Source: Datisca glomerata (taxonomy: Eukaryota; Streptophyta; Magnoliopsida; Cucurbitales; Datiscaceae). From it: a stretch of 64,000 nt of DNA. The stretch lies in contig QANY01000052.1 in assembly GCA_003255025.1 (NCBI GenBank), positions 124,001-188,000 of the forward strand. The letters are read 5' to 3'. Of the stretch, positions 12,001 to 22,500 are shown in pieces. The stretch's first letter is position 1, and each line of letters begins with the position of its first letter. The notes under the pieces were generated by a model. The model had not been told where the DNA came from and made no database searches. It saw nothing but the letters and a program-made list of their open reading frames with translations. The position numbers were made by a program, and so were the translations under genes.

Positions 12001-12619
12001 CCCACATATGAAATGCACATATAGGGACGAAAAGAAATTCAAAATCTAGGTTTAGTAACTATATCGAAAAACTATGCTGGTTAAAAGCCAAGTCGGAGTC
12101 TACAAGAACGATGAGGGTAATTTTAGGTAAACATAGTGAGCGCACTTTCGCGGAAAAGAACGATAGTTGAAGGATATTTTTTTTAATTTATCAGTAAAAT
12201 GTATATTAAAAATAGAGAAAATATACAAACGAATCGGTTAGGTGTGAAAAAAACCTACCTAGAGGGGAGACTAAAGGGAGCTTGAACAGCAATAGGAACC
12301 CTAGACTCAATTACAGAGGAACCTTGCATGAAAAAATAAAAATATATACAAACGATAAGAGTACCAGCGAAAGGAAGGAGAAGGCAGATTGCTCATCGGA
12401 AACAGGACCAGCAATAGCAGTAAATTTGCTTTTCTTGATTTCTCTTTCGAAAGCTACCCTCTCTTTGATCATCGTGAAAGCACCTGCACTGCTACCGCTG
12501 CTGCTGGTGGCCGTCACCATGGTTTTCTTGGACTCAGTGATAGCAAAGAGTGAAGCAGAGATGCGATAGTTGAGCTTCTGGCAATGGTGGCAACTGGATA
12601 GCGTTATTGCCACCGGCAT
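9001..12619 (-). CDS. IMPACT/UPF0029 (YigZ-like) family protein, six exons
   Basis: Exons read 12619-12365, 11902-11861, 11675-11560, 11376-11271, 9559-9506 and 9156-9001. All introns are GT-AG and the frame stays open for 242 codons. Exon 1 carries [20 protein letters not shown]; exons 2-3 carry the family core [12 protein letters not shown] and [14 protein letters not shown]. Exons 3-4 join to give [22 protein letters not shown]. Exon 5 reads [11 protein letters not shown]; exon 6 ends at TAA 9001. The N-terminal UPF0029 fold is thus complete, followed by the short C-terminal ferredoxin-like region. Bacterial YigZ is about 205 aa; an internal ATG at 12520 with good context would give 209 aa, so the true start is open. 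IMPACT-family members are linked to translation control in eukaryotes; the role of short plant members is not established. Intron 5, counting from the 3' end of the gene as the one between exons 4 and 5, holds a Helitron. Confidence 0.88.
9752..11258 (+). mobile_element. Complete non-autonomous Helitron inside an intron
   Basis: The element starts with TC at 9752 (TCTATAATCTATAATATATC), preceded by host A at 9751. It ends with CTAG at 11258, followed by host T at 11259, the expected A/T target. About 8 nt before the end is the Helitron 3' hairpin, ACACGTG-CGACA-CACGTGT (near 11230-11248). Length is 1507 bp; no Rep/helicase coding is seen. It lies in the intron between exons 4 and 5 of the IMPACT-family gene, ending only about 12 bp from the splice donor at 11270. 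All three hallmarks are read directly. Confidence 0.85.
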
Positions 12620-12722
12620 TTGTGTTGCGTCCTTGATTTTCTACGGACGCTAATCGCTTCTGAGAGTTCTTCCAGTAACGGTGACCGTTGAGGATTTTTT
12701 ATTATTTTTAATATTATTTTGA

Positions 12723-13931
12723 AGTTAAAATATAAGATACACTCCTACACTTTGATGAAACTTTAAACTATACTCCTACACTTTTTTCATATTTTTATAC
12801 TCTGCACTATGATTAAACTGTAAAATATACTCATCTGTAACGTTTTTAATTAAATTTAACAGAAAAATTAATTCCATAAATTTCTCTCAATTTCCTCCAT
12901 TATTTCCTCACATTTTCCCTCATGTTTAAGCCCTCATTTTCACTTCCAACACATTTTTTAGATCTGATTTTCTTTACTTTCCTTTAATGATTTTTTTTAC
13001 TTCATTCTTAAAAAAATTCTTCTTTATTCTTAAAAAATATGCTTCATTTATACTCTAATGATTTTTTTACTTTATTATTAAAAAATCTACTTCATTCATA
13101 TGATTAAAAATATAATCCCTACTTAGAGATTTTTTTTTGGGCAGTTCTACTTACAAATTACTTCTATTTTGGATCGTTGCAATCCTAGAGAATTTTGTGA
13201 GACAATTTTTATATATTTAATTTACTATAATTTTATAATTTCTTCATCGTCTCTCCAAAATTTATTCTTCTTTTCAAATTATGTAAAAAGACTCTTCATT
13301 TTTTTAATCATTTTCTATAGGATTTGACGGAACTTGACTCTCCAAAAAATTCATGATATGCAGTGAAGATTGTAATATGAAAAATGTAATTCAAACCTTT
13401 TACTCATCCTTTAAAATTTTTATTGAAGTGAAGTTAAAGTCTCAATGATTTCTTATTAAAAATAAATTACAAATGTATTATTCATATGATTGGAAAAAAT
13501 AAAAAATATAACTTAGTTTATTGAAATTTTATAATGAAAAATTTTTTAGTAGCAAATTTTTTTATGATGAACAATTTTTTTAGTAACAAATTTTTTTTAG
13601 AATGAAGCATATTTTTTAAAGAATGAAGTAAAATTCATTATAGTATGAATGAAGTTGATTTTTTTAAGAATAAAGAAGATTTTTTAAGCATAAAGCAAAA
13701 AAATGATTAAAGGAAAGCAAAAAAATCAGATCTGAAAAACATATTGAAAGTGAAAATGAGGGGAAATGGATGAAAATGGAGGGAGCTAATTTTTCTGTTA
13801 AATTTAACCAAAACGTCTCGAATGGGTATATTTTGTAATTTAGTCAAAGCGTTGGTATAAAAATATAAAAAAGTGTAAAGGGGTATACTTTATAGTTTCA
13901 TCAAGTGAAGTGGTTGTTTTATATTTTTTTC
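12723..13931. mobile_element. Foldback element with about 350-bp terminal inverted repeats
   Basis: The left arm (about 12723-13110) and right arm (about 13560-13931) are diverged reverse complements. Shared blocks in order are TTTGATGAAACT, a TATACxCCTxxAC run, AAATTTAACAGAAAAATTA, CCTCATTTTCACTT, AGATCTGATTTT and GCTTCATT. Candidate 9-bp target duplications are TTATTTTGA (12714-12722) and TTATTTTAA (13932-13940), one or two mismatches, fitting a Mutator-type MITE. No coding seen. It begins about 100 bp upstream of the IMPACT-family start codon, so it probably overlaps that promoter. Confidence 0.7.
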
Positions 13932-13994
13932 TTATTTTAATAAATTAGTAAAATGAATTTCTTTTCAAAATATTTAGAAAAATGATGCAGAAAT

Positions 13995-14037
13995 GACCAT
14001 GTAAGCGAATCGCCTCTTGAAGAGGCGATTTATGGTC
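13995..14037. repeat. Near-perfect 43-bp palindrome
   Basis: AATCGCCTCTT (14008-14018) and AAGAGGCGATT (14020-14030) are perfect reverse complements separated by one base. Outer arms GACCAT (13995-14000) and ATGGTC (14032-14037) extend the pairing. It lies right next to the start of an LTR fragment at 14043. Function unknown. Confidence 0.75.
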
Positions 14038-14042
14038 CTCCC

Positions 14043-14425
14043 TATTGGGGGTTATGCACTTAAATCATGTGTATTGACATTATAATATGAAATTTAATGA
14101 GATTACATTTTTCTATAATTATTCTCTTAATTATTGTTGAATAATTTATATAAATATTTGAAAATTTCATATTCATTAATGAGCTGTGATTTTGTATTAG
14201 TACGAGAGGATTAAGATCATAGATAATGTATAAAATAGTCAGTCACATATTAAAGTATAGAATTTTTAATGAATAGTTGCTAGTATGGTTTACTAAGCAT
14301 TATGAATGCGTGTGATCTAGATCTGGATCATCGATGTGGATAAATATTTTAGTGAATTAATATATTCATTAACCCCTAGATATGTTTATATGATCTTTTA
14401 ATTCACTCGTTAAGATTTATTTGTA
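14043..14425 (+). mobile_element. Fragment of Copia-type LTR (family L), 5' end
   Basis: Begins TATTGGGGGTTATGC, matching the reverse complement of the 3' edges of the LTRs at 21652, 51535 and 63688 (TGTTGGGGGTTATGCCC type). Similarity runs through the TACGAGAGGATTAAGAT, CTAGATCTGG and ATTCACTCGTTAA blocks, then stops near 14425, where gypsy sequence starts. Orientation is opposite to the 20451-21652 copy. Confidence 0.75.
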
Positions 14426-14439
14426 AATCTTAACTATGA

Positions 14440-16535
14440 GCCTCTGTGAGCAATTCATGCCTAATGAGTGCCTGTTTAGGAACACACAGTCACTCATGAA
14501 AGCGAAGAGCTGAATTGTCACTAATTTCAAATCCTTGTCTTTTGTCTAAACTCATTTCACTACGAGTTAGAAGCAGCTCTGAGTCTGAGATCTGTGCATC
14601 AATAATACGTTGCTCTAACGATGGTTGAACTGTAAGCTGTGCTAGTTATGCTGTAGTATCCTTTAGCAACACTTGAATCTCAACACGTTCCAAATCCTCC
14701 AAAATATGTCCTTGAGAAGTAATAAGAGCTGCTGAATGAGCTGATTTTCGACTTAAGGCATCAGCCACTACATTTGCCTTCCCTGGGTGATAAATGATCT
14801 CGCAGTCATAATCTTTCACCAATTCCAACCAACGGCGTTGCCTCATGTTAAGTTCTTTCTGAGTGAAAAGGTACTTAAGGCTCTTATGATTTGTGTAAAT
14901 CTGACACTTACAGCCATACAAATAATGTCTCCAGATCTTGAAGGCAAAAACAACTACAGCCAACTCCAAATCATGAGTAGGATAATTCTGTTCATAGGGC
15001 TTGAGCTGACGAGATGCATATGCTATGACCTTTCCCTGTTGCATCAAAACGCAACCCAACCCTCTTTTAGAAGCATTACTGAATATCACAAAGTCACTCT
15101 TACCATCTGGAATGGTCAACACTAGTGCTGTCACTAATTTTTGTTTAAGGCTCTAAAAATATTTCTCACACTCGACCTTTCAAGAAAATGTGGCATTCTT
15201 CCTCGTCAACTGAGTAGGTGGGACAACAATCTTTGAAAACCATTCAACAAACCTTCTGTAATATCCTGCTAAACCCAGAAAACTGTGAACTTCCCCAACA
15301 TTTATCGGTTGAGGCCAGTTAAGCACTGCTTCAATCTTAGACGGGTCAACCAAGATTCCATCTTGAGATACCACATGACCAAGGAATGACACTTGCTGAA
15401 GCCAAAACTCACACTTATGGAATTTGGCATATAGCTGGTGTGTCCTTAATGTTTGCAAAATAATCCTGAGATGATTCATTTGTTTGGCCTCCGATCTAGA
15501 GTACACCAGAATATCATCTATAAAGACAATCACAAAAGAATCCAGGTACATCTTGAACACCCTGTTCATTAAATCCATAAAGGCTGCTGGAGCGTTAGTT
15601 AATCCAAACGACATCACTACAAACTCGTAATGGCCGTAACGAGTGCGAAACGTTGTCTTAGAAATATCCTCATTTCGAATCCTGAGCTGATGGTATCCTG
15701 ATCTTAAGTCAATCTTAGAGAATACTGAAGCTCCCTGAAGTTGATTGAACAAATCCTCAATACGCGGTAACGGATACTTATTCTTAATAATGACTTTATT
15801 CAATTCCTTGTAGTCAACGCATATCCTCATTGATCCATATTTCTTTTTAACAAATAACACTGGAGTACCCCAAGGTGAAATACTGGGTCTTATGAAACCC
15901 TTATCCAATAATTCTTGAAATTGATCTTTAAGTTCTTTCAACTCTGCAGGAGCCATGCGATACAGAGCTTTAGTATAGGGGCAGTTCCTGGTACCAACTC
16001 AATATGAAAATCCGTCTCTCGAGGAGGAGGAAGTCCCGGTAAATCATCAGGAAAAACATTCAAGAATTCAGAAACGACCGGGACCAATCCAATATCAACA
16101 TGTGTCTTAGTTGTATCCACAACAGAAGCTAAGTAACCCCAGTTACCACGATCAAGTAGGTGTTGTGCCCGCAAAGCAGATATAACCTTCTGTATTGAGC
16201 ATTGCTTGGATCCCCTAAACTTGAAACTAGGCCTACCAGGAGGTAGGAATCAAACTTCTTTTCGATAACAATCTATGTTGGCATAATTTGCAGCCAACCA
16301 ATCCATCCCTAGGATTACATCAAAATCATGCATCTCTAGGACTATAAGTCTAGCACACATAACATTATCTGCAACCATCACTGAACAACTCTCTATCGCC
16401 TTATTAGCTAGGAGGGAAGCTCCAGAAGGCGTAGAAACACATAATTAAAAACCTAAAGGCACAACAGGCAATGATGCATGAGTTACAAATGAAGTAGAAA
16501 TAAAATAATGCGTGTATCCGGAATCAATCAATGTG
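14440..16535 (-). pseudogene. Gypsy pol: protease, RT, RNase H, start of integrase linker
   Basis: The protease motif LIDSGYTHYFIS (near 16510) replaces the usual DSGATH. The spacer VFPDDLPGLPP lies at 16045. RT spans 15180-15956 and is intact as a frame: [30 protein letters not shown], catalytic [21 protein letters not shown]. Stops near 15140-15180 split it from RNase H (14646-15134), where the first catalytic DAS is changed to [23 protein letters not shown] and ADALSR are kept. Beyond 14646 a short tail ends LLTEAHS, the link to integrase. The polyprotein cannot work as it stands. Confidence 0.9.
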
Positions 16536-16548
16536 AAAGCTGAATGCC

Positions 16549-17580
16549 CTAATACAAGTAACGTACCTGCCACAACTGCTCAGCTTCCTGGCGAATTAAT
16601 GCAAAAACTTTTCCTTTAGCTCTACCACCAACAACATCATTGGTCTGTCCATGAGCAAGCAGAGGGCACTGTCTGAGGTAATGTCCAGTCTTTCCACACT
16701 TAAAGCAAGCATTGATCGCCTTAAAACATTGACCAACGTGATGTTTGTTACATGTAGCACATAAGAGATTTGATTTGATCATTTGTCTTTTTTCATTGTG
16801 AGGACCCTGATGGGAAATCTATGATTTTCTTTTTCCATGAAATGATTGCTCTGACCGAGGTGGTGCACGTGGCGGAAGATTCTGTTCCATCAGTAAAGTT
16901 GCCTCAACCACCGCTGCGTAGGTGGTATGCTTAAGAAGTGACACTGAACCCTTAATCTCTGGATGCAGTCCTCTTTTAAAAGTCCGAGCCTTTCTTACTT
17001 CGTTATCCACATAGTGTGTGGCGTACCGAGACAATTCTTCAAACTTCCGCTCGTATTCTGTTACACTCATAGCACCTTGCGCAAGTCTGAGAAATTCGGC
17101 CTCCTTCTCTATTCTGACCGTGATCGGAAAATATTTCTCAAGGAAAAGTTCCTTGAAACGATCCCATGCCACTGGATTACTGTCGATGTCATGAGTTCTC
17201 CGTATGAGCTCCCACCATTTTCGAGCCTCTCGTGTCAGCATAAATGTTGCGCAAACAACCATCTGAATCTCAGAACATGACATAAACTGGAAAATCTGCT
17301 CTAGTCTTACAATCCATTCATCAGCTAGCAGTGGATCGAGTAAATGGCCATCAAATTCAGGTGGATTCAGCCTCCTGAAGGTCTATATCAACTGTATGTC
17401 CACTGGTGTTTGCTGTGGTTGTTGTACTTGTTGTGTCGGGCGAGCTGTCGCCATCTGCCTTAACAATTCCAAGAACTCTTGAAACATCTCAACCATAGTT
17501 GCTGGAGGGTCAGCAGTAGGATTGACTAGTGCGTGACTGTTGTTGTTCCTTATAGGGGGCGCCATCGTACTGCTAACCAT
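16549..17580 (-). pseudogene. Gypsy gag with CCHC zinc knuckle, broken
   Basis: ATG 17580 opens a Gln/Pro-rich N-terminus. After one stop at about 17380 the frame continues with FRRLNPPEFDG and the retrotransposon gag domain (16819-17283): ATFMLTREARKWWE, FKELFLEKYFP, EYERKFEELSRYA. A frameshift near 16810 precedes the zinc-knuckle part (16549-16782), CFKCGKTGHYLRQC, a good CX2CX4HX4C. This is the capsid/nucleocapsid protein of the gypsy element. One nonsense and one frameshift suggest fairly recent decay. Confidence 0.88.
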
Positions 17581-17790
17581 ACAACCGAAGACTTACCAAA
17601 AGTCTAATTTTAACGCACAAAATAACATAAACGTAATCGAACGTGTCATAACGAATCTACATCATAACAACTAATTCTATAGTTAAAACATATATATAAC
17701 ATGCGTACCTGACTTGTAAGATGATGGAGGAGCAGAGTGAGCGACATGCCATACTTTTTACGTAGAAAAGTCTACAGAATCTAAAACCTT

Positions 17791-17803
17791 GGCTTTGATA
17801 CCA
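17791..17803 (-). promoter_or_regulatory. Primer binding site, initiator tRNA-Met
   Basis: On the minus strand TGGTATCAAAGCC lies three bases after the LTR end (TTACA at 17807). It differs by one base from the TGGTATCAGAGC tRNA-Met complement used by many plant LTR elements. It fixes the LTR boundary and the element's direction. Confidence 0.85.
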
Positions 17804-19140
17804 AACTGTAACGCCCTGATTTCCGATGGTTAAACATGCTTGAAATTTCAAAAGTCAAAATTTCCCAATTGCAATTGAAACCTTAATTTGAGAAAATCCC
17901 CAAATCGAAAACCCTAATTTTTAACCTTAAATAGCGGAAGCATAAAAATTATTTTAAAATAATATTAACTCATTAAACAAAAATAAATGATTCATTAAAC
18001 TGTAAATAAGTGAAGCACGAAAATCCATATGACATGAAAGATTAAAAATAAATATTCATAAATATCTGAAATAACTGAAGTCAACAGAAGTCATAATTAA
18101 ACTTAGAAATTATAATTGTGCTTGCTTGCTATGGCAGTCCCTCACTCCTGCTGCTCGCCATCATCTGCAACACAATCATCTATGTGGGTGAGTATTAAAA
18201 AGACTCAGTAAGTAAATTCACATACTAATGAGTTTCACATGACATAAATGTAAACATATAACTCATGCAAATTTATTTCACACGTTCACAGGTCACATAA
18301 AATACTCGTAACAACACATCGATTTTATGATTAACATATAACTTGAACTTGTACTTATACATGCCAATACTTATACTTGCTTGATCATAATTCGACTAGA
18401 CATATCCTTCGATTAACAACCTAATCAGTATTGTTTCACAACTTGAACTTGAACTTGTAACGTGAACATGACAAATTGGGTGTCCTGACACTTGATGTCA
18501 TTTAAGGTTATCTGAACCTCAAGGACGCTAACATGAACATGGTGACACCCAACTGTATAACTTGATAACATGACGTGAACAATCTAGTTACTTGATAATC
18601 AATGGACATGACTAAGTCTACTTCTTGTTTACTTATCACTTTTTATTTGAATTAATATTCATAATTCACGTTATCACATATATATAAGTAAACATATAAC
18701 TTGTTCATGAAATAAACACATAACTAATACATGTATAACTCAAAATATAATCATACATAACATGGTAAATAATTTCATCATAATATGGAAAACAAATAAA
18801 ATACTTGATCATAGGATTGAACATAAAGAAATAATAAAACAATTTCACATTATATATTCTACACTTATAACATATGAACCGAATTATTAAGTAAATCCAC
18901 TTAACTGGATTAGCTACGAATTAAATTCAGCAACTAATTACCTGCAATCCAAGGATCTCATGTCACAACAAATTCATATAATATCTACAATTATTTAAAT
19001 AACTAAGCGAGGTTGGGAACAGATGGAAACCACATCGGGTGAAATTATCAAATGGTTTAAAACGGTTTAACAAGGTTCGGGTGGTCTGAATTGGTTCGGT
19101 TCTACTGTTTTTAGCCGGTTCGATCTGGTCGGGTTGAACT

Positions 19141-19242
19141 GGTCTAGTCTGACCGAGTCAGTTCAGTCCGGTCCGGTCTAGTCTGACCGAGTCGGTTCAG
19201 TCCGGTCTGGTCTAGTCTGACCGAGTCGGTTCAGTCCGATCT
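19141..19242. repeat. Three tandem 34-bp units rich in GGTC/GAACC
   Basis: Units start at 19141, 19175 and 19209 with GGTCTAGTCTGACCGAGTC. They lie within a wider stretch (19080-19320) of degenerate GGTTCGG/GACCGG motifs inside the gypsy LTR. It is the most GC-rich part of an otherwise AT-rich LTR. Confidence 0.8.
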
Positions 19243-19304
19243 GGTTTCGCTGAACCGGTTTGGCCTGGTCTGGTTCGATTGAGCCGGTCCGGTTTAGGTG
19301 AACC

Positions 19305-20210
19305 GGTTCAAAAGAAGGAAAAAAATAAAATAAAATAAAAACAAAAAAGGAAGACGAAGAAGTGGGGGAGAGAGAGAGAAACGCAACAGGGGACGAAGGA
19401 GAGAGAAAATAGAATCGAGAGGGGGGAGGGAGACGAAGAAGAGGGAGAGAGAGACAGAACATAGATAGGAGGGGAAAGCGAGGGAGACATAACAGAGAGG
19501 GGGAATAGAGAGAGAGAGACAGAACGGTTCAAAAGAAGGAAAAAAATAAAATAAAAACAGAAAAGGAAGACGAAGAAGTGGGGGGAGAGAGAGAGAGAAA
19601 CGCAACAGGGGACGAATGAGAGAGAAAATAGAATCGAGAGGGGGGAGGGAGACGAAGAAGAGGGAGAGAGAGAGACAGAACACAGAGATGAGGGGAAATG
19701 GAGGGAGACAGAACAGAGAGGGGGAATAGAGAGAGAGAAATAACAGAGACGAGGAGACGAAGGAGAGACAGAACAGAGACGGGGAGACGAAGGACAGAGA
19801 GACAAAACAGAGAGGGGGAAGGAGTCGAAGAAGAGGGAGAGAGAGTCGCACATAGAGGGGGAGACAGAGAGATAAAACAGAGGGGGAAAGATAGAGAGAA
19901 TAAAGAGGGGGAAAAGAGACATAACAGAGGGGGAAAGAGAGAGAGAGAGCAGAGAGGGGGAAAGAGAGAGAGAGACAGAACATGGGGGAAAGAGAGAGAG
20001 AACAGAGAGGGGGAAAAGAGACATAACAGAGGTGGAAAGAGAGAGAGAGAGAGAACAGAGGTGGGGAAAGAGAGAGAGGGGGACAAAACAAAGGGGGAGA
20101 GAGGGAAACACACAGAGAGGGGGAAAACAGAAAAAAGGAGACAAAGAAGAGGGAGAGAGAGAGAGAGAGACGAACAGAGTGGGGAAAGAGAGAGAGAGAG
20201 AGAATCATAC
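19305..20210. repeat. 900-bp GA-rich low-complexity block in gypsy LTR
   Basis: The plus strand is almost pure purine with (GA)n and GGGGGA runs. A unit of about 221 bp is duplicated: the same CAAAAGAAGGAAAAAAATAAA lead-in stands near 19308 and 19529. Long open frames occur here on both strands only because the repeats lack stops. Confidence 0.85.
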
Positions 20211-20450
20211 CTTGATTAATGGAGGATAACTGATGAAGAAGAACTAGTTGAAGTAGAGATGTGCAATCATATAAAAAGGGAGAGATAATTGTAGGTGGTT
20301 ATAAGGATTAACTTAAGATAACAAAAGAGAGATTTGGGGAAAATGGTTAAGAGAGAACACAAAGGAAACAAATAGGGTGTAAGTGCATATATAGTGTGAG
20401 TGAGTTCTAAATTACAAAAATACCCTTTAATTAAAAACTTAGGTATTACA

Positions 20451-21652
20451 GATTTAATATGATTTAATTTCATAAATCAAATATTCTGTCTCACTTTCGA
20501 TCAACACAAAATTAATCGATAAAATTATTTAATTATAATTTTTGAAACTCATTAAATAATTTAATTAATTAATTACATATAATTATCTCATAATTATATA
20601 TTTACCCTAAAAATTTTATTCATATCTTAAGTTAGTCCTTTTCACATTTTCTGAAATATTCACACCCTGAACTGTGTAATACAGAGGTGACTTGGGAATA
20701 ATGGATTCATAATTCTAAGCTCCAATAAACCAGATTATTAATTAAACTCTTTAATTAAATAGTCTTATTTATTAATTTAATTATTACTCCACTATAAATA
20801 TGAAATTGCACTCTTAATAATTACAGAATATATTTACAGAGTATTCTCGTGTAGTCTATTGATATAATTACTTCATGTAGTTCTCTCCTCCAAATATTGG
20901 TTCGTAAATTAGAGTTGGTCAAAATTACCGTTTTACCCTTCTAATTATCTTTTGATCCTTAAGTACCATTAATTTACTAGTGAATGATCAATTTATAATC
21001 ATATTATAAATTTGAGCTCAATAAATATTCAATTCTAAAATTAACACTTAAGGGACCAATATACGATCCGTTAGAAAATCTTTGGTTCCATATCTTGTAA
21101 AATCATGTTTTTAGCCATCTATGTCATTGAATCTCTAAAACAAAAGTTACTAGCTTATTTTACAAATAAACCTTAACGAGTGAATCAAAAGATTCAGTAG
21201 ACATGCATAGGAGTACATGACTACTCAGGATTCAGACTGATCTATATATGACCATCAATTTTGATGTGTATTAAATTTTTATGATTAACGGTAAGTTAAT
21301 AAATATATTAATTTACATCGGTCATGTCCTATATAATCTAATTATATAAAATATATTTACTAAAATTTTTATCCAGATCTAGATCACGTGCATTCATAAT
21401 GCTTAGTGAACCGTACTAGCAACCATTCATTAAAGGTTTTATACTTTAATATGTTGCGGATTATTTTATTCATTATTCATTATCTTAATCCTCTCGTACT
21501 TAACAATATCATGGTCTCATTAATGAATATGAAATTTTCAGATATTTATATATAAATTATTCAATAATAATTTAAAAAGAACAATTATAAGAAAAATATA
21601 ATTTCATATTAAAAATGTCTAAACACATACTTTGATGGCACTATACCCAACA
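20451..21652 (-). mobile_element. Copia-type LTR (family L), partial, minus orientation
   Basis: Collinear with 50385-51535 of the solo LTR, including the TTAATTAAACTCTTTAATTAAAT and GTATTCTCxTG blocks and ending CTATACCCAACA at 21652. Its left part is cut by the gypsy LTR edge at 20450. To the right it abuts Copia RT sequence at once, so it inserted into an older Copia element. Confidence 0.8.
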
Positions 21653-22500
21653 GATCAGACCATATATTGCCTTTGTTGTAGACAAATTAGCTTAGTTTCT
21701 TCAATCTCTTATTGACATGCACTGCAGGCCTGCAAAAGGTTGTTGAGACACCTAAATGGAAATTCCAATTGGGGTCTACACTTCAGCCTAGTAAAGTACA
21801 TGGTTCTTGAAGCTTTTACTGATGCAGATTGGGCAAGTTGTGTGGATGATAGGAAATTCACAAGTGGGTACTGTGTTTATCTGGGGAACAACCTACTGAC
21901 GTGGAGTGCTAAAAATAAAAGGTTGTCGCAAGATCTAGTATAGAATTAGAATATAGAGCTCTAGCTGAAGCTGGCTGAATTGACATGGCTGCAATCCTTG
22001 TTTCCTGAACTTGAAATTTCTCTATTGAAGTCTGTTGTCATATGGTGTGATAATCGTGTGCTGGCTCTCTAGCTCAAATGATACTTTTCATTCAAGGACA
22101 AAACATATTGAAGTTGATATCCATTTTATAAGAGAAAGTGCTCAACAAACATATTGATGTAAGATACATTCCAATGGAGCAGCAAATTGTTGATATTCTC
22201 ACTAAGGCTTTGTCTCCTAGCAGGTTTGGCATACTAAGAGAAACTCAGAGTTTATCAACCCCCCTTTCATTTGAAAGGGCGTATTGAAGCTTCTATTAGT
22301 TAGTTGGCCTGTCAGTTGTAAAGTCAATTAGTAGTTGAACTAACTTTTGTTTACTGACTAAGTTGTTGAAAGCTTGTATGAGCTTCCTATTGTAACTATA
22401 TATATTGACGTGATAAGAAAATAGAGCTCATGGTTAATGAGCTCAGTTTTACACAGAGCTTCTTGTTTCCTAGCTTACTTAACTCTCCATGCAAAAAATA
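21653..22500 (+). pseudogene. 3' end of a Copia element: RT tail, RNase H, start of 3' LTR
   Basis: Reads RPYIAFVVDKLA directly after the inserted LTR, then RLLRHLNG. RNase H has EAFTDADWASCVDDRKFTSG, TWSAKNKR, EYRALAEA, WCDNRVLAL and RTKHIEVDIHFI, with several stops and frameshifts. After FGILRETQSL comes a purine run (GAAAGGGCG) and then TATTGAAGCTTC at about 22275, a likely 3' LTR start. The upstream part of this element is not in the window next to it. Confidence 0.85.

Larger units (their letters stand above)
14440..20450 (-). mobile_element. Ty3/gypsy retrotransposon (Tekay/Del-like), 3' part deleted
   Basis: Read on the minus strand the order is 5' LTR (20450-17807), tRNA-Met primer site, gag, protease, RT, RNase H and the first residues of the integrase linker. 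It stops near 14440 against an LTR fragment of another family. Integrase core, chromodomain and 3' LTR are missing. Gag and pol each carry a few nonsense changes. The order PR-RT-RH and the gag LNPPEFDG motif support a Ty3/gypsy chromovirus-type element; the exact clade is inferred. Confidence 0.9.
17807..20450 (-). repeat. 5' LTR of the gypsy element (2644 bp)
   Basis: On the minus strand the LTR runs from TGTAATACC (20450) to GGGCGTTACA (17807), with TG...CA ends. It contains a purine-rich block (plus strand, 19305-20210) and a block of CGGT/CCGG-rich 34-bp repeats (19141-19242). Only one LTR is present, so pairwise LTR dating is not possible. Confidence 0.85.

Noticed and set aside
19178..20219. 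Long open frames on both strands (up to 304 aa minus, 173 aa plus)
   Set aside because: They lie in a GA/CT low-complexity block of the gypsy LTR; the products are Ser/Leu/Pro or Arg/Glu runs in several frames at once, a composition artefact.
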